Positions 11,558 through 23,351 of a stretch of DNA of 64,000 nucleotides are shown piece by piece (positions within the stretch are counted from its first letter, which is position 1; each line of letters opens with the position of its first letter). Where the stretch lies: positions 1-64,000 of the forward strand of contig JAURVB010000805.1 in NCBI GenBank assembly GCA_033002965.1. The letters run 5' to 3'. The notes under the pieces are model-generated. The model saw only the letters and a program-made list of their open reading frames with translations, was not told the origin of the DNA and did not search any database. Made by a program: the position numbers and the translations under genes. The DNA is from Piper betle. Taxonomy: Eukaryota; Streptophyta; Magnoliopsida; Piperales; Piperaceae.

Positions 11558-12040
11558 ATGGCAGGCACTCTTAGACAGTCGAACCGATCTACTCAGTCGA
11601 CTTCGAACACTGAGAATGTATTCGCCCAGATCCTGACGGCCATACAGGGCTGGCTCAGGCTTCAAAAAATACAAATTCTGTGGTTCAAAATATAGTTCAG
11701 CGGTTACCAGGAGTGGTAGTAGGGAATGGAGCCTCAAACTTAGCAGTGGGTCCCAAAATCACCCTAGAAGGTGGTCAGGGAAGTACCCAAAGGAAGGCAG
11801 GGTCAGAAGACTCGAGCGAACGAGGGGAGCGCCCAGACCCAATTCCACCAATAGTCTGACAAGTGCCTCCAACTATTGATGATAATGACCGTTACACTAA
11901 GGAAAAATTCAGGATGAATGGAGCTGAGATATTTATTGGAGGGATCGATCTGATGAAGGCAGACAGATGGATAGACATTATCGAAAAAGCTTTTATGGCC
12001 CTGTCTGTGCCCCACCACGATCAAGTGAGGTTGGCAACCT
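11558..12040 (+). pseudogene. gag (capsid region) remnant, element S1
   Basis: The ATG at 11558 starts MAGTLRQSNRS, matching the gag starts of S2 (17960) and G1 (57372). A stop and frameshifts follow. The clearest conserved stretch is at 11863-12040: [21 protein letters not shown]…[13 protein letters not shown], the N-terminal part of the capsid-like retrotransposon gag domain. At about 12041 the frame runs straight into sequence that in the family lies between protease and RT. The rest of gag, the zinc knuckle and the protease are therefore gone. Gag normally forms the particle in which reverse transcription happens. Confidence 0.82.
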
Positions 12041-12946
12041 TTTTCGCTAACTTAGTTGAGTTTGAGTCAAAACCCAAAGAGTTGTCCATGATTCCTATGG
12101 TAGCAGAGTTTCCCGAAGTATTCCTAGACGAACTTCCAGGGTTACCTCCTATGCGGGCAGTGGAGTTCGTCATTGACCTAGCAATTGGAATATTACCAAT
12201 TTCTAAAGCACCATACCACATGGCTCCAGTAGAACTCAAGGAGTTAAAAAGTCAACTAAAAGAGTTGTTGCAGGTAGGTTTCATTCGACCAAGTACTTCA
12301 CCCTTGGGAGCCCCTGTTCTTTTTTTGAAGAAGAAAGATAGATCACTTCAGCTATGTATTGACCATCAACAAATAAATCAAGTGACAGTCAAGAATCAGT
12401 ACCCCTTCCCAAGGATTGATGACTTATTTGATCAGCTAAAAATAGTAGGAGTATTCTCTAAGATAGACTTGCGGTCTGGTTATCACCAGTTGTGAGTAAA
12501 GGAGTCAGATATACAAAAATGGCGGTCCAAACTCAATATGTACACTATGAGTTTCTGGTCATGCCTTTTGGTCTAAGAAATGCACCAGTGGCCTTTATAT
12601 CACTCATGAACATAGTATTTCATGCATACTTGGACAAGTTTATTATCGTGTTTGTGGACAACATTCTGGTCTATTCAAATAATCTAGAAGAGTATGTGAA
12701 CCACCTGTCCATTACTCTTCAAGTTCTAAGAGAAAATCAACTATTCACCAAGCTCTCAAAGTATAACTTCTGGTTGAAGGAGGTAAACTTCCTAGGTCAT
12801 ATTATCTCAAAGACAAAAGTTGCGGCAGATCCATCAAAAGTGAAAGTTGTCACTGATTGGCCACAACCCAAGTCAGTCATTGACATCAAAAGCTTCCTTG
12901 GTTTAGCGGGTACTACAGGAAATTCATTAAAGACTTCTACTTAGTA
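12041..12946 (+). pseudogene. Reverse transcriptase remnant, element S1
   Basis: RT motifs appear in order: [61 protein letters not shown], then, in another frame after a TGA at about 12493, MPFGLRNAPVAF and VFVDNILVYS. The catalytic FVDD box reads FVDN, so a metal-binding Asp is lost. The TGA falls on an Arg codon (CGT in S2), consistent with transition-type decay. A further frame break lies at about 12944. The enzyme would copy the RNA into cDNA; this copy cannot. The nearest relatives by motif are Tekay/Del-type Gypsy elements. Confidence 0.9.
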
Positions 12947-12949
12947 GCA

Positions 12950-13500
12950 TTGCCGATGACCAAACTCACAAAGAAGGGAGTCAAGTTCGAATGGAGTAGT
13001 ACGTGTGAGGAGAGTTTCCAGTCTCTAAAGAAGAGTCTAACAACTGCACCAGTCTTGACAGTGCCAAATGGTAATGAAGGATTTGTAGTCTTAAGTGATG
13101 CGTCCCTGTTGGGTTTAGGATGTATCCTTATGCAGGGAGGTAAAGTAGTGGCCTATGTCTCCCGTCAATTGAAGATTCATGAGCAAAATTATGCAACCTA
13201 TGACTTGGAACTGGCAGTAGTGGTTTTTGCACTGAAAATTTGGAGACACTACTTGTATGGAGCCCAGTTCGAAGTCATCACTAACCACCAGTGTTTGAAG
13301 TATATCTTCACCCAGAATGACCTTAACCTTTGATAGAGACAGTGGATAGAATGTTTGAAGGACTACAACTTCCAAATGTTATAACACCCAGGGAAGGCTA
13401 ATGTGGTACCAGACGCGTTGAGTTGGAAGGGACAGGTGGATAAAAGTCAACAGCTAGCTAGACTTTGGGGCATGTCAGTAGAAGTGGTGGCTATCAACCC
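12950..13500 (+). pseudogene. RNase H remnant, element S1
   Basis: The open stretch 12950-13333 has [25 protein letters not shown]…[27 protein letters not shown] and [17 protein letters not shown], all typical of the RT-RNase H connection and the RNase H of Gypsy elements. The usual TDHQSLKY motif reads TNHQCLKY, a change at a conserved Asp. TGA and TAG stops follow at 13333-13340. After that the NVV-DAL-S motif region is readable in other frames to about 13430. Confidence 0.85.
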
Positions 13501-14588
13501 TGCAGAGGTAACTAACTGGATTATTGGCAAATTTGGTTATGTCCAATGATTTAGTTGACCGTGTTAAACTAGCACAAAAGGGTGATGAGGAGCTGAATAA
13601 AATGTTGGACAAGATTCTTGACATTGTAGCTGATTCCAATAGTGTGATCAGATTTAGAGGAATGTTGCATGTACCCAAGGTTGATGCACTACGACGGAAT
13701 ATCTCGGAGGATGCTCATCGCTCAAAGTTCTCGATACACCCTGGAGTTACAAAAATGTATCCAGATTTAAAGCGAACCTACTGGTGGATTGGGATGAAGA
13801 ACGATGTTGTGGATTTTATTTCCAAGTGTCAGACTTGCCAACAGATCAAAGCGCAACATCAACTTCTTAGAGGACTATTGCAACCTTTAGAAATACCAAC
13901 TTGGAAATGGGAGTGTGTCACATGCGATTTTATTGCAAAGCTCCCAAGGACTCAGAAAAAGCATGACTCCATATGGGTGGTTGTGGACCGATTACCTGAG
14001 GTACCTCACTTTATCCCCACGAAATCAATGAGAACTGCGAAATACCTAGCAGGATTGTATGTTGATAATATTGTCAAGTTGCATGGGATTCCAAAGGAGA
14101 TAGTCTCCGTCCGAGATCCCCTATTCTCCTCACATTTCTGGGAAGCTTTCCAAAAAGCCATGGGGACCCAAATCAAGCTGAGTACAGCATATCATCCCCG
14201 AACTGATGGTTAGAGTTAGAGGACTATTCAAAATTTGGAAGATTTGTTAAGAGCTTGCATTCTTTACTGGGGAGGTGACTGGGGAAACATTTAGCCTTGG
14301 CTAATTTTACCTACAATAACTCTTACCAAGACAGTATAGGGATGGCACCATTTGAAGCCTTATATGGTAGGTCCTATAGATCTCCATTGTGCTAGCTGGA
14401 GTTAACCGAAGCAGTTATAGTCGGGCTAGAGATGGTGAGAGAAGCACATGAAAAGGTGAAACTCACTCAGTAAAGGCTTAAGGTAGCTTAGGATCAATAG
14501 AAGAGTTATGCTGATACTCGAAGGAGGGACATAGAGTTCCAAGTTGGGGAGTTTGTGTACCAAAAAACATCTCGGAAGGGGGTGATCA
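13501..14588 (+). pseudogene. Integrase remnant, element S1
   Basis: An uninterrupted frame at 13524-14213 (229 aa) carries the zinc-binding layout (HRSKFSIHPG…SKCQTCQQIK, both cysteines present). It continues through the catalytic core with WKWECVTCDF (first Asp) and VSVRDPLF (second Asp). It stops with TAG directly after HPRTDG, with a second TAG two codons on, at the position of the catalytic Glu. Beyond, the core end (GMAPFEALYGR-like, about 14340-14375) and VGEFVYQKTS (14545-14575) are still recognisable. At about 14589 the sequence fuses to the inside of an A LTR, so the chromodomain-like tail and polypurine tract are lost. Confidence 0.9.
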
Positions 14589-15025
14589 GACGAGGGTGGA
14601 GCTGCAAGGGCGACGAGGGTGGCAGCTTGTCTCTGCAACCAGCGTTCATTTCTTCCCTCCAACCTGCCGTCAGCATTTATAATGGTGGTTTCAACTGGGA
14701 ATCCATTGCAGCAGATGATAACCTTAGTCCTACCGCCGCCACAATCTTCTTCCTTGCGTCGTCCAAAGGTGGCCGAACTCCTTGTTTTGATGCCGGCCTG
14801 AGGTCCTAAAACATCTGAATTGGAGCAAGGTGCAAGAAAGGACTGATCTTGAGGTTGGACAAGAAGGGCGTGACCTAAGGTGTGCCAAAGACGAAGCCGG
14901 AAGAAGGGAAGGGCCAACGGGAAGAAGAGTTGTATTAATAACATTTTTGAATTAGAATAATACAAATTATATTAAATAATTTAACCGCACAACTTAATTA
15001 ATTAAATTGCTATAAACAAGGATAG
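14589..15025 (+). mobile_element. Family A LTR, copy A5; left part of the S1 3' LTR
   Basis: This is sense LTR sequence of U3-type I (GGGCGGAGTTGCAAGG-like start, CATGCCGGCCTGAGG-like GC-rich part, then AT-rich 'gtattaataacatttttg'). It ends at 15025 in 'ataaacaaggatag', where S2 begins. The natural continuation ('attaaaaattataaccg') is found at 23717, so A5 and 23717-25536 together look like one interrupted LTR. The first part of the LTR is deleted. Confidence 0.72.
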
Positions 15026-15038
15026 TGTAAAGACTGAA

Positions 15039-15073
<35 letters not shown>

Positions 15074-17813
15074 ATATTCGAACACGGTCCGGGAAGGACC
15101 GAGCGTGTTATATTCTCTACCCAGTTAATTCTAGCCAGTTAATTATTTACCCATTTTATTATTTACCCGATTAAATGAAATACAAGTGTAGGTTTGTTTT
15201 CACATACCCTAGCCGTCATTTTCATTTTTATAAATTTTGAAAGAGGACGTCATTTTTCACATATGGGTGTAGGGACGTCTTCCTCACCTTAGCCGCCTAG
15301 TTCTCCTCTTCCTTACCGGTGTTTCTTCTTTGTTTGGGTATCCTTCCTATCTCCCTCGTCTTAATTTTCTTGCATGCATGTTCTTTTTATTTAATAGTAA
15401 GCTTATTAATCATCTAACAAAAGTCTTAAATCAACTAGAAAGAAAAGAACTAAACTAAACTGGAAAACTGAAATCCTGTCCATGGCCGACGGGTGCAAAT
15501 TGTTGGCGAGATGGGCAACTGTAAATAAGTTTGCAAGTCTTCCCCTCACACCCCGACGGCCCCTCTGGTTGCTGGGTCGAAGGGATGGCTCGCCATGTCC
15601 CTGGTTTCCTGTGGGTGGCGGAATTGCAGCTGTGACTGGGCGGAGTTGCAAGGGTGACGGAAGGGACAACGTTCTGCTGAAACAGACGCTGTCATGGCAG
15701 CTTCAGAGGTTAGACGCTTGGCCTTGATGTTGGGTCGTCATGCGGGGAGAAGGGGAGCATTCCCGGTGGTGCTGCTGGCCGGATGGAGTCATCTTGCAGT
15801 CCCGGCGTTGCTGCTGGCCAGGAATTTCGCTGCTTGGTGCAGAACGTGATTCACCTTGGTTAGTTGCTGTAATACACGAGCTTTATGCTTGCAATTGAAT
15901 TGGTAGGGATGGGAAGCAGTTGATGGAATCATGATCTTGTTTTGGGTTGAAGAAGAAAACGTCACAAGTCTTGTTTTCAGTGCAGACGTGGGGAGAACTG
16001 TCGTCTTCTTTGCGTCATCCACAGGTGGCCGATCCTTCCTGTTTTGATGTTGGCTTGAGGTTGTTTAACATCTAAATGGTAGCAAGGTGCAAGAAAGAAG
16101 TGGTCTTGAGGCAGGGAGAAAAAGGACGAACCTATTTTTGGAGAAGAGAAGAATGACAACGGGAGGAAGAAGAAGAAGAAGGGTGGCAAACATGTAAATA
16201 CTACTTTACTCGACGTGGGTCGAGTTAAAAATAATACTAACTCGTAATAAATCTTTAAAAATAATCATTTTAATGGGTTATGGGTAAACTTACAAAATTA
16301 ATTAATTATTGTACGAAATTGCCACGAGTAATAAAAATACGGTAATGATAAACGATCGATAATTTATCGGCGTATTGTAAGCGACTAATTTTAAATCAGA
16401 TTATTAAAAGTAATTGATAAAATAAAGATTTTACCTTTACCATAGTAAATTTAATATTAGATAAATAAAGTGATTATTTTAATAACGAGTTAGTAATGTA
16501 GAAAATGAGTTACTAAAATATAATCGTGTAAAAATCACCAGAGTCAAACCTAAATACCATAATGAAAATAATTGTATTAATAATATAATTGAATTAAAAT
16601 AATACTTATTATTTTAAATAATTTAATCGAGCAACTTAATTAATTAAATTGCTAGGAATAATGATAGCAATTAAAAAAATTATAACCGTAAACTAAATCA
16701 TCAAAATCGTGGTTAAGTAATTATTATCTCAAAAGAAAATACACTAATAATAATAATTAAATACTTGTTTATGTATTAATAATTACTTTATATTTATTAA
16801 GTATTAATTATGACTTAGATATTTAATTTAAAATGTAAAGTAGGATTTAAATGAATATATCACATAAATAATTTAATATTTAATATTGTGATATATATTA
16901 GTCATTTAGTGACATGCAATTCTACTCGAATAAAATTTTACTTACGTATAATTTTACCTTCTCGTTTAGATTAGGATCATTTGTCACAGTTGTGAGTTCA
17001 CTTACGATCAATCCAGGCCCATATAATTATTTGAAATGTTGCATTTTCCCTTCTTCGCAGCCCTGGTCGGCCTGAGCCTATATTCGACCACCATGCGCTG
17101 GAACACAATTGGGGTCAAGGAATTGACTTAGTCAAACACGGGGCCGCACCTTTAAAATTACTATGTGGGAGTCTTGGTCGACTTAAGTATCTGACCACCA
17201 TGCGCTGGAACGCAACCTGAGTCGACTCAATGCGGCACAAGGCAGCACCCCCTAAAAGATTGAACACTTGACCCATGCCAAAAGGGGCAACAGGGCACAA
17301 TGGCGCAAGACGGCCCATTATGCACTTGTGATACCGAGAGGGTGAATCAATGGTAAACATTAGTAACTACAGGCCATGGGCCACGTAGCGTGTGTGCGCA
17401 TGCATGGATGGTAGCTGGATGGGGTGGCGACCCCTCCCAGCATATAACAAGCTTGGCATAGGCTCATAACAACTAAAAGACTCTTGATGATTTATTGACT
17501 TGTTTCATTTAATTATGCGGCATAGTGGTTTTATCACTTATGTATAATTGCCTCTATAGGTGAGCAGCTTTGGACAGGAGAATAAAAGTGACTCAAGTTG
17601 TTGAATTGATAATAGAAGTTGGACTTCCTTATTATTCTCTTGTGTTAAAAATGTGGCCATGGGAAACGGTCTGAGACTGGGGACAGTTACTTTATATTTA
17701 TCTTATATATTGCCAGACTTATTTGTTGTTTTTCAATCCATGTTCTTGATTATTATCTCTACATCAATAATATTTTTCGGTAACATCCGGTACGGTTCAG
17801 GCGGGTCATTACA
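15026..17813 (+). mobile_element. Family A LTR, copy A6; complete 5' LTR of element S2
   Basis: A complete sense LTR of about 2.79 kb. It starts TGTAAAGACTG, followed by an AT microsatellite (15039-15083) and GGTCCGGGAAGGACCG near 15090, an inverted repeat seen in all A U3 starts. The U3 body is type I. The unique cassette follows (GGGGTGGCGACCCCTCCCAG near 17420). It ends GGCGGGTCATTACA at 17813. It sits inside copy A5/A10 and is followed by a degenerate primer-binding site and gag. Confidence 0.88.
15039..15083. repeat. AT microsatellite
   Basis: A run of alternating A and T with a single interruption (ATGTATAT) immediately after the LTR start of S2. Other A LTRs have a poly-A/poly-T stretch here instead. 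Confidence 0.9.
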
Positions 17814-17815
17814 GG

Positions 17816-17828
17816 TGATATTAGAGCA
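17816..17828 (+). promoter_or_regulatory. Degenerate primer-binding site, element S2
   Basis: TGATATTAGAGCA lies 2 bp after the LTR end. It differs from the TGGTATCAGAGCA of S1 and G1 by two changes, consistent with decay after insertion. Confidence 0.75.
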
Positions 17829-17959
17829 CGGTTTCCCACTAGCTCACATATTATGACTTAGTTTTATTAGCGAATGAATTTGTTAATTCAAAACACAACA
17901 CAATGGGAAAGAGAACATATTAATGAAGCATGATGGGAAATAAAATTTTGACGTTTCAG

Positions 17960-18555
17960 ATGGTAGGCACCCGTAGACAGTCTAGCCGATCTCCGCAGTC
18001 AAATTCGAACACAGAGAATGTATTGGCCCAGATTCTGACAGCCATACAGGAACTAGCGCAGGCTTCAGAAAATAGAAATTCTATTGTTTAGAATATTGTT
18101 CATCAATTACCGGAAGTGGTAGTAGGGAATGGAGCCCCAAATTCAATAGCGGGTCCCAGAATCACCCCAGACGGTGGTCAAGGAAGTGCCCAAGGGTGGG
18201 CAAGGTTAGCAGACCCGAGCAAGTGAGGGGTGCATCCAAACCCAGTGCCACCGGTAGTCCTACAAGTGGTGTCGCCAGGCGTTGATGATAGTGACCGTTA
18301 CACTGTGCAAAAATTCAGAGCGAATGAAGCTGAATTATTTATTGGAGGAATCGATCCAATGAAGGCAGATAGCTGGATACATATTACCGAAAAAACTTGT
18401 AGGGCTCTGTCTGTGCCCCACCGCCACCAAGTGAGGTTGGAAACATGCATGCTTTAGGAGGAAGCATCCTACTGGTGGAAATCCATGGAAACAACTACAA
18501 TCCATCGACGTGAGATTTCTTCCCCCACGTGGGCAGAATTTGTGGTAGCTATCCT
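17960..18555 (+). pseudogene. gag remnant, element S2
   Basis: The ATG at 17960 gives MVGTRRQSSRSPQSNSNTEN, homologous to the gag starts of S1 and G1. Internal stops follow. At 18230-18457 the frame shows [38 protein letters not shown] and [12 protein letters not shown]; after a TAG at about 18455 comes [11 protein letters not shown]…TWAEFV, the centre of the gag capsid domain. Near 18555 this joins in frame to [14 protein letters not shown] and then the RT leader, with no zinc knuckle or protease in between. G1 has the same junction. Confidence 0.85.
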
Positions 18556-19198
18556 AACCAAACAACTCAACCGCTCATTATTTGGTGAGGGTCGTAAAGC
18601 CAGTTTTGCTAAATTCGTTGAGTCTGAGTCAAAACCCAAAGAGTTGTCCATGTTTCCTGTGGTAGCAGAGTTTCCCAATGTATTCCTAGACAAATTTCCA
18701 GGGTTACCTCCTAAGCGGGCAGTGGAGTTCGCCATTGACCTAACACCTGGAGTAACACCAATTTCTAAAGCATCATATGTCATGGCTCTAGCAGAACTCA
18801 AGGAGTTAAAGAGTCAACTAGAAGAGTTGTTGCAGGTAGGATTCATTCGACCAAGTACTTCACCTTGGGGAGCCCCTGTTCTTTTTGTGAAGAAGAAATA
18901 TGGATCACTTCAACTGTGTATTGACTATCGAAAACTCAATCAAGTGACAGTCATGAATCAGTACCCCTTATCAAGGATTTATGACTTGTTTGATCAGCTA
19001 AAAATGGCCAGAGTATTTTCTAAGATAGACTTGCAGTATGGTTATCACCAATTGCGTGTAAAGGAGTTAGACATAAATAAAACGGTTTTTCGAACATGGT
19101 ATGGACATTATGATTTTCTGGTCATGCCTTTTGGTCTAACAAATGCGCCACTGGCCATTATGTCACTCATGAACACAGTATTTCACACATACTTGGAC
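18556..19198 (+). pseudogene. Reverse transcriptase, 5' half, element S2 (truncated)
   Basis: One open frame (18485-19231) runs from the gag junction through [92 protein letters not shown] and [13 protein letters not shown]. It stops at TYLDF, just before the catalytic FVDD box. At TGGAC (19194-19198) the sequence switches to the opposite-strand leader of another A element, so the last residues of the frame (STTYLCHKM) are foreign. RNase H and integrase are absent. Confidence 0.9.
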
Positions 19199-19261
19199 TT
19201 TTCAACAACGTACTTGTGTCATAAAATGTGAGCTAGTGGTTAACTTGGCTCTGATACCACT
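19194..19261 (-). promoter_or_regulatory. Inverted leader with primer-binding site of an A element
   Basis: On the minus strand, from the LTR end at 19262, the order is a 2-bp spacer, TGGTATCAGAGCCA (19259-19246), then leader sequence matching S1 11385-11430 (AAGTACGTTGTTGAAAAGTC). It joins the S2 RT at the shared pentamer TGGAC. This is all that remains of the interior of that minus-strand element. Confidence 0.88.
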
Positions 19262-22168
19262 TGTAATGACCGGCCCAAACTGGACCGAGTGTTACCTAAA
19301 AATATAGTTAATGTAAATGTAAAATTCCAGAGCATAAATTTAAATATAGCAAATAAGTCTCACAACATATTTAATAATTCATAACAATAAATCATGTTCT
19401 CTAAAATATAAAATAAATGTCCCACAGTCTTGGACCATTTCCCATAGCCACATTTATAACACAAGAGACTAATAAGGATGTCCAATTTTAATTATCAATT
19501 CACCAACCTGAGTCACTTTTATTCTTCTGTCCAAAGCTGCTCACCTGCGGAGGCAGTTCCACGTTAGTGATAAAACCACCAAGCTGCATAATTAAATGAA
19601 ACAAGTCATTTCACCCTTTATTTTATTATCATTTAACAAGTCTTTTATTAATTATCTCTCAGGTCATTCTGAGATTAGTAATTTGTCTCTCAGGTCATTC
19701 TGAGGTTCGTAAAAGTCGTCTCCCAGCTCATTCTGATATTAGAAAATGTCTCCCAGTTCATTTTGAGTTTATCAATTTGTCTCCCAACTCATTCTGAGAT
19801 TAGGTGGTCTCCCAGCTCATTTTGAGATTAATCATGGTCTCCCAATTCATTCTGATATTAAAATTTGTCTCCCAGCTCATTCTGAGATTAGGTGGTCTCC
19901 CAGGTCATTCTGAGATTAGTCATTATCTCCCAGTTCATTCTGAGATTAGAATTTGTCTCCCAACTCATTCTTAGATTAGGTGGTCTCCCAGCTCATTCTA
20001 AGATTAGTCATTGTCTCGCAATTCATTCTAAGATTAGAAATTTGTCTCCTAGCTCATTCTGAGATTAGGTGGTCTCTTATGTCATTCAGATATTAGTTAT
20101 TGTCTCCCAGTTCATTCTGAGATTAAAAATCATCTCCCAGCTCATTGTGAGATTAGTGCCGACAAAGACTACCAGTTTGGGAAAATACAACATTTCAAAT
20201 AATTATACCAGTTAGGGAAAATACAACATTTCAATTAACTATACCAGTTTTGGAAAATATAACATTTCAAATAATTATATGGACAATACAACATTTCAAA
20301 TAATTATACGGACACACGTAGTAATTTTAAAGGTGCAGCCCCGTGTCGGACTGAGTCAATTCCTTGATCCCGATTGCATTACAGTGCATGGTGGTCGATC
20401 TGGGCTCAGGCCGACCAGGGCTGTGACAAGGGAAAGTACAATATTTCAAATAATTATACGGACACACATAGTAATTTTAATGGTGCAGCCCCATGTCGAA
20501 CTGAGTCAATTCCTTAACCCCGATTGCCGTACAACACATGGTGGTCAAATTTGGGCTCAAGCCGACCTGGGCTACCAACAAGAGAAAGTATAACATTTCA
20601 GATGACTATACAGACCTGGATATTTCAAACTTGTATCTGAGACCAACGATCATAATCTGAACGAGAACATAAAATTATACATAAGTATAATTTTATTTGA
20701 GTAGGAACACATGCAGCTAAATATCTAATATATATATCATTTTAAAAAATATTAAATATTAAATTATCAAAAAATCTAGTGAGATAATTAATTATTCATG
20801 TGACTTAATTATTTAGGTCCTACTTTAAAATTTAAATTAATTATCTAAATCTTAATTAACACTTAACAAATAATAAAGTAATTATTAATTCATAAACAAG
20901 TATTTAATTATTATTATTAGTATATTTTCTTTTGAGATAATAAATTTTCCTACAATAATTAATTAGTTTAGTAACATTACCAATAACCCATTAAAATGAT
21001 TATTTTAAAAGATTTATTACGAGTTCGTATTATTTTTCAACTCGAGTTAGTATCGAGTCAACCCATATTTACAAAACTGCCACCCTTCTTCTTCTTCTTC
21101 TTCCCGTCGCCATTCTTCTCTTCTCCAAAAACAGGTTCATCCTTCTCCTCCAACCCTTATCTTTGCACCCAATTGAACCACCATTTAAACATCCCAATAA
21201 AGCATCAACAACAGGATATAATCAGCAAGTGAGGAGGCCTCATGTGTGTGATTTACAAAGGAGACCCAAGACGCCGTCCTGCACCAAACCAGGCATGTTC
21301 CTCTTCTCCCAGCCACAAGACCCCTCCTTTCTTGCACCTTGCTCCAATTCATATGTTCCACGACCTCAGGCTGGCATCAAAATAGGAAAGATTGGCCACC
21401 TTTGGACGTTGCATGGAGTATGATCATTCTTCCCACTTCTGCACTTCGCCGCCATGAATTCCGGCGAGAAGGTCGTCCGTTGTGGACTGTTCCGGTGGCC
21501 TGAACTGATGTGAAGGAACCCATGATATTTTCGACGAAGCACAACCAGTGTCTACCCCTCAGAGCTGCAACTCCGCCCCTCAGAGCTGCAACTCCGCCAC
21601 CCACCAGGAAACCAGGTACGTGGTGAGCCCTCCCTTCGACCCAGTAGCCAAAGAGGTCATTGGGGTGTGAGGGACTGCCTTGCAATTGTTCTTACGGTCG
21701 CCCATCTTGCCAAAGTTTCAGGCTACTCGGCCATGGACGGGATTCCAATTTCAGTTCAGTTTAGTTCTTTTCTTGTTGATTTAGCACTTTAATTACGATG
21801 ACTAACAAGCTTACTATCAATTAAAAATATGCATGGAAGAAAATTAAGAAGAGGGAGATCGGAAGGATACCCAAGCAAAGGAAGAAACACCAGCAAGGAA
21901 GAGGAGAACTAGGCAGCTAAGGTGAGGAAGATGCCCCTACACCCGTATGTGAAAAATGACGTCCTCTTTCAAATTTATAAAAATGAAAATGACGGCTAGG
22001 GTACGTGAAAGCACCCCTAGACCCCTATTTAATTTAACCGGGAAAATAATAAAATTGGTAAATAATTAACCAGGTAAAGAATATATAACACGTTTGGTCC
22101 TTCCCAGACTGCCTTTGGTCCTTCCCGGAAAGCGTCCGTGTCCAAAAAAAATTTTCACTTTCTTTACA
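19262..22168 (-). mobile_element. Family A LTR, copy A7; 5' LTR of an otherwise deleted minus-strand element
   Basis: A complete antisense LTR of about 2.91 kb, TGTAATGACCGG…TTTCTTTACA. It includes the conserved U5 block (19545-19590), a minisatellite array (19655-20155), two GGTGCAGCCCC blocks (20330-20600), the AT-rich middle, a pyrimidine tract (21075-21200) and U3-type I. The GGTCC palindrome region near 22100 is partly duplicated. It interrupts a sense A LTR that continues at 22169. Its primer-binding site lies at its left edge. Confidence 0.88.
19655..20155. repeat. A-LTR minisatellite
   Basis: Same monomer set as 543-1282. Here the 'tcatgg' linker class often reads TCATTG, so this array has its own variant mix. 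Confidence 0.9.
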
Positions 22169-23351
22169 CAAATTATTTTCAATAATTCAATCGAACAACT
22201 TAATTAATTAAATTTATATGAATGATAATAGCGATTAAAAAAATTATAACCGTAAACTAAATCTTCAACATCGTGTTTAAGTAATTATTATCTCAAAGGA
22301 AAATATACCAATAATAATAATTAAATACTTGTTTATAAATTAATAATTAATTTATTATTTGGTAAGTGTTAATTATAATTTAGATAATTAATTTAAAATG
22401 TAAAGAAGGATTTAAATGATTATATCAAATGAATAATTTAATATTTAATATTATTGAATTTTAATAGTGATATATATATTAGTCATTTAGTGGCATGCAT
22501 TTTTACTCGATTAAAATTATACTTACTTATAATTTTAGGTTCTCATTCAGATTATGATCGTTGGGCACAGCTGCGAGTTCACTTACGATCTATCTAGGTT
22601 TGTATAATTATTTAAAACGTTGTGTTTTCCCTTCTTGGTAGACCTCGTCGGCCTGAGCCCATATTCGACCACCATACGCTGGAACACAATCGGGGTTAAG
22701 GAATTGACTCAGTCCAACACGGGGCCACACCTTTAAAATTACTATATGGGAGTTTCTTTCGACTTGAGTATCCGACCACCATTCGTTGGAACGCAACCGG
22801 GGTCGACTCAATGCGGCACATGGCAGCACCCCCTGAAAGATTGAAAACGCGACCCCATGCTGAAAGGGGCAGCAGGGTGCAATGGCACAAGACGGCTCAT
22901 TATGCATTTGTGATACCGAGAGGGTAAGTCAATGGCAAATATCTGTAACTACAAGTCGTGGGCCACGTAGCGTGTATATGCATGCATGGGATGGTAGTTG
23001 GATGGGGTGGCCACCCCTCCCAGGATATAACGAGCTCGGCATAGGCTCATAACAACTAAAAGACTCTTGAAATGATAATGGGGATTTTATTGACTTGTTT
23101 CATTTAATTATGCGGCTTAGTGGTTCTATCACTAACGCGCAATTGCCCTACAGGTGAGCAGCTTTGGACTGAAGAATAAAAGTGACTCAAGTATGGTCAC
23201 GGAGACTATGGGATGGTTACTTAAATTTTAGTGAACATGATTTATTGTTATGATTTATTTTATATATTGCCAGACTTATTTTCTATTTTTCAATTCATGT
23301 TATTGAATATCATCTCTACATCAATTATATTTTTAGGTAACACCCGGTCTG
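22169..23351 (+). mobile_element. Family A LTR, copy A8 (sense, 3' portion)
   Basis: It starts in the AT-rich middle ('attattttcaataattcaatcg') and carries the unique cassette (22600-23050). It shows a shortened conserved block (GCGCAATTGCCCTACAGGTG near 23137) and reaches the terminal motif GTAACACCCGGTCTG at 23351. There the TRIM-like sequence takes over before the final TTACA. It may be what is left of the S2 3' LTR. Confidence 0.78.
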
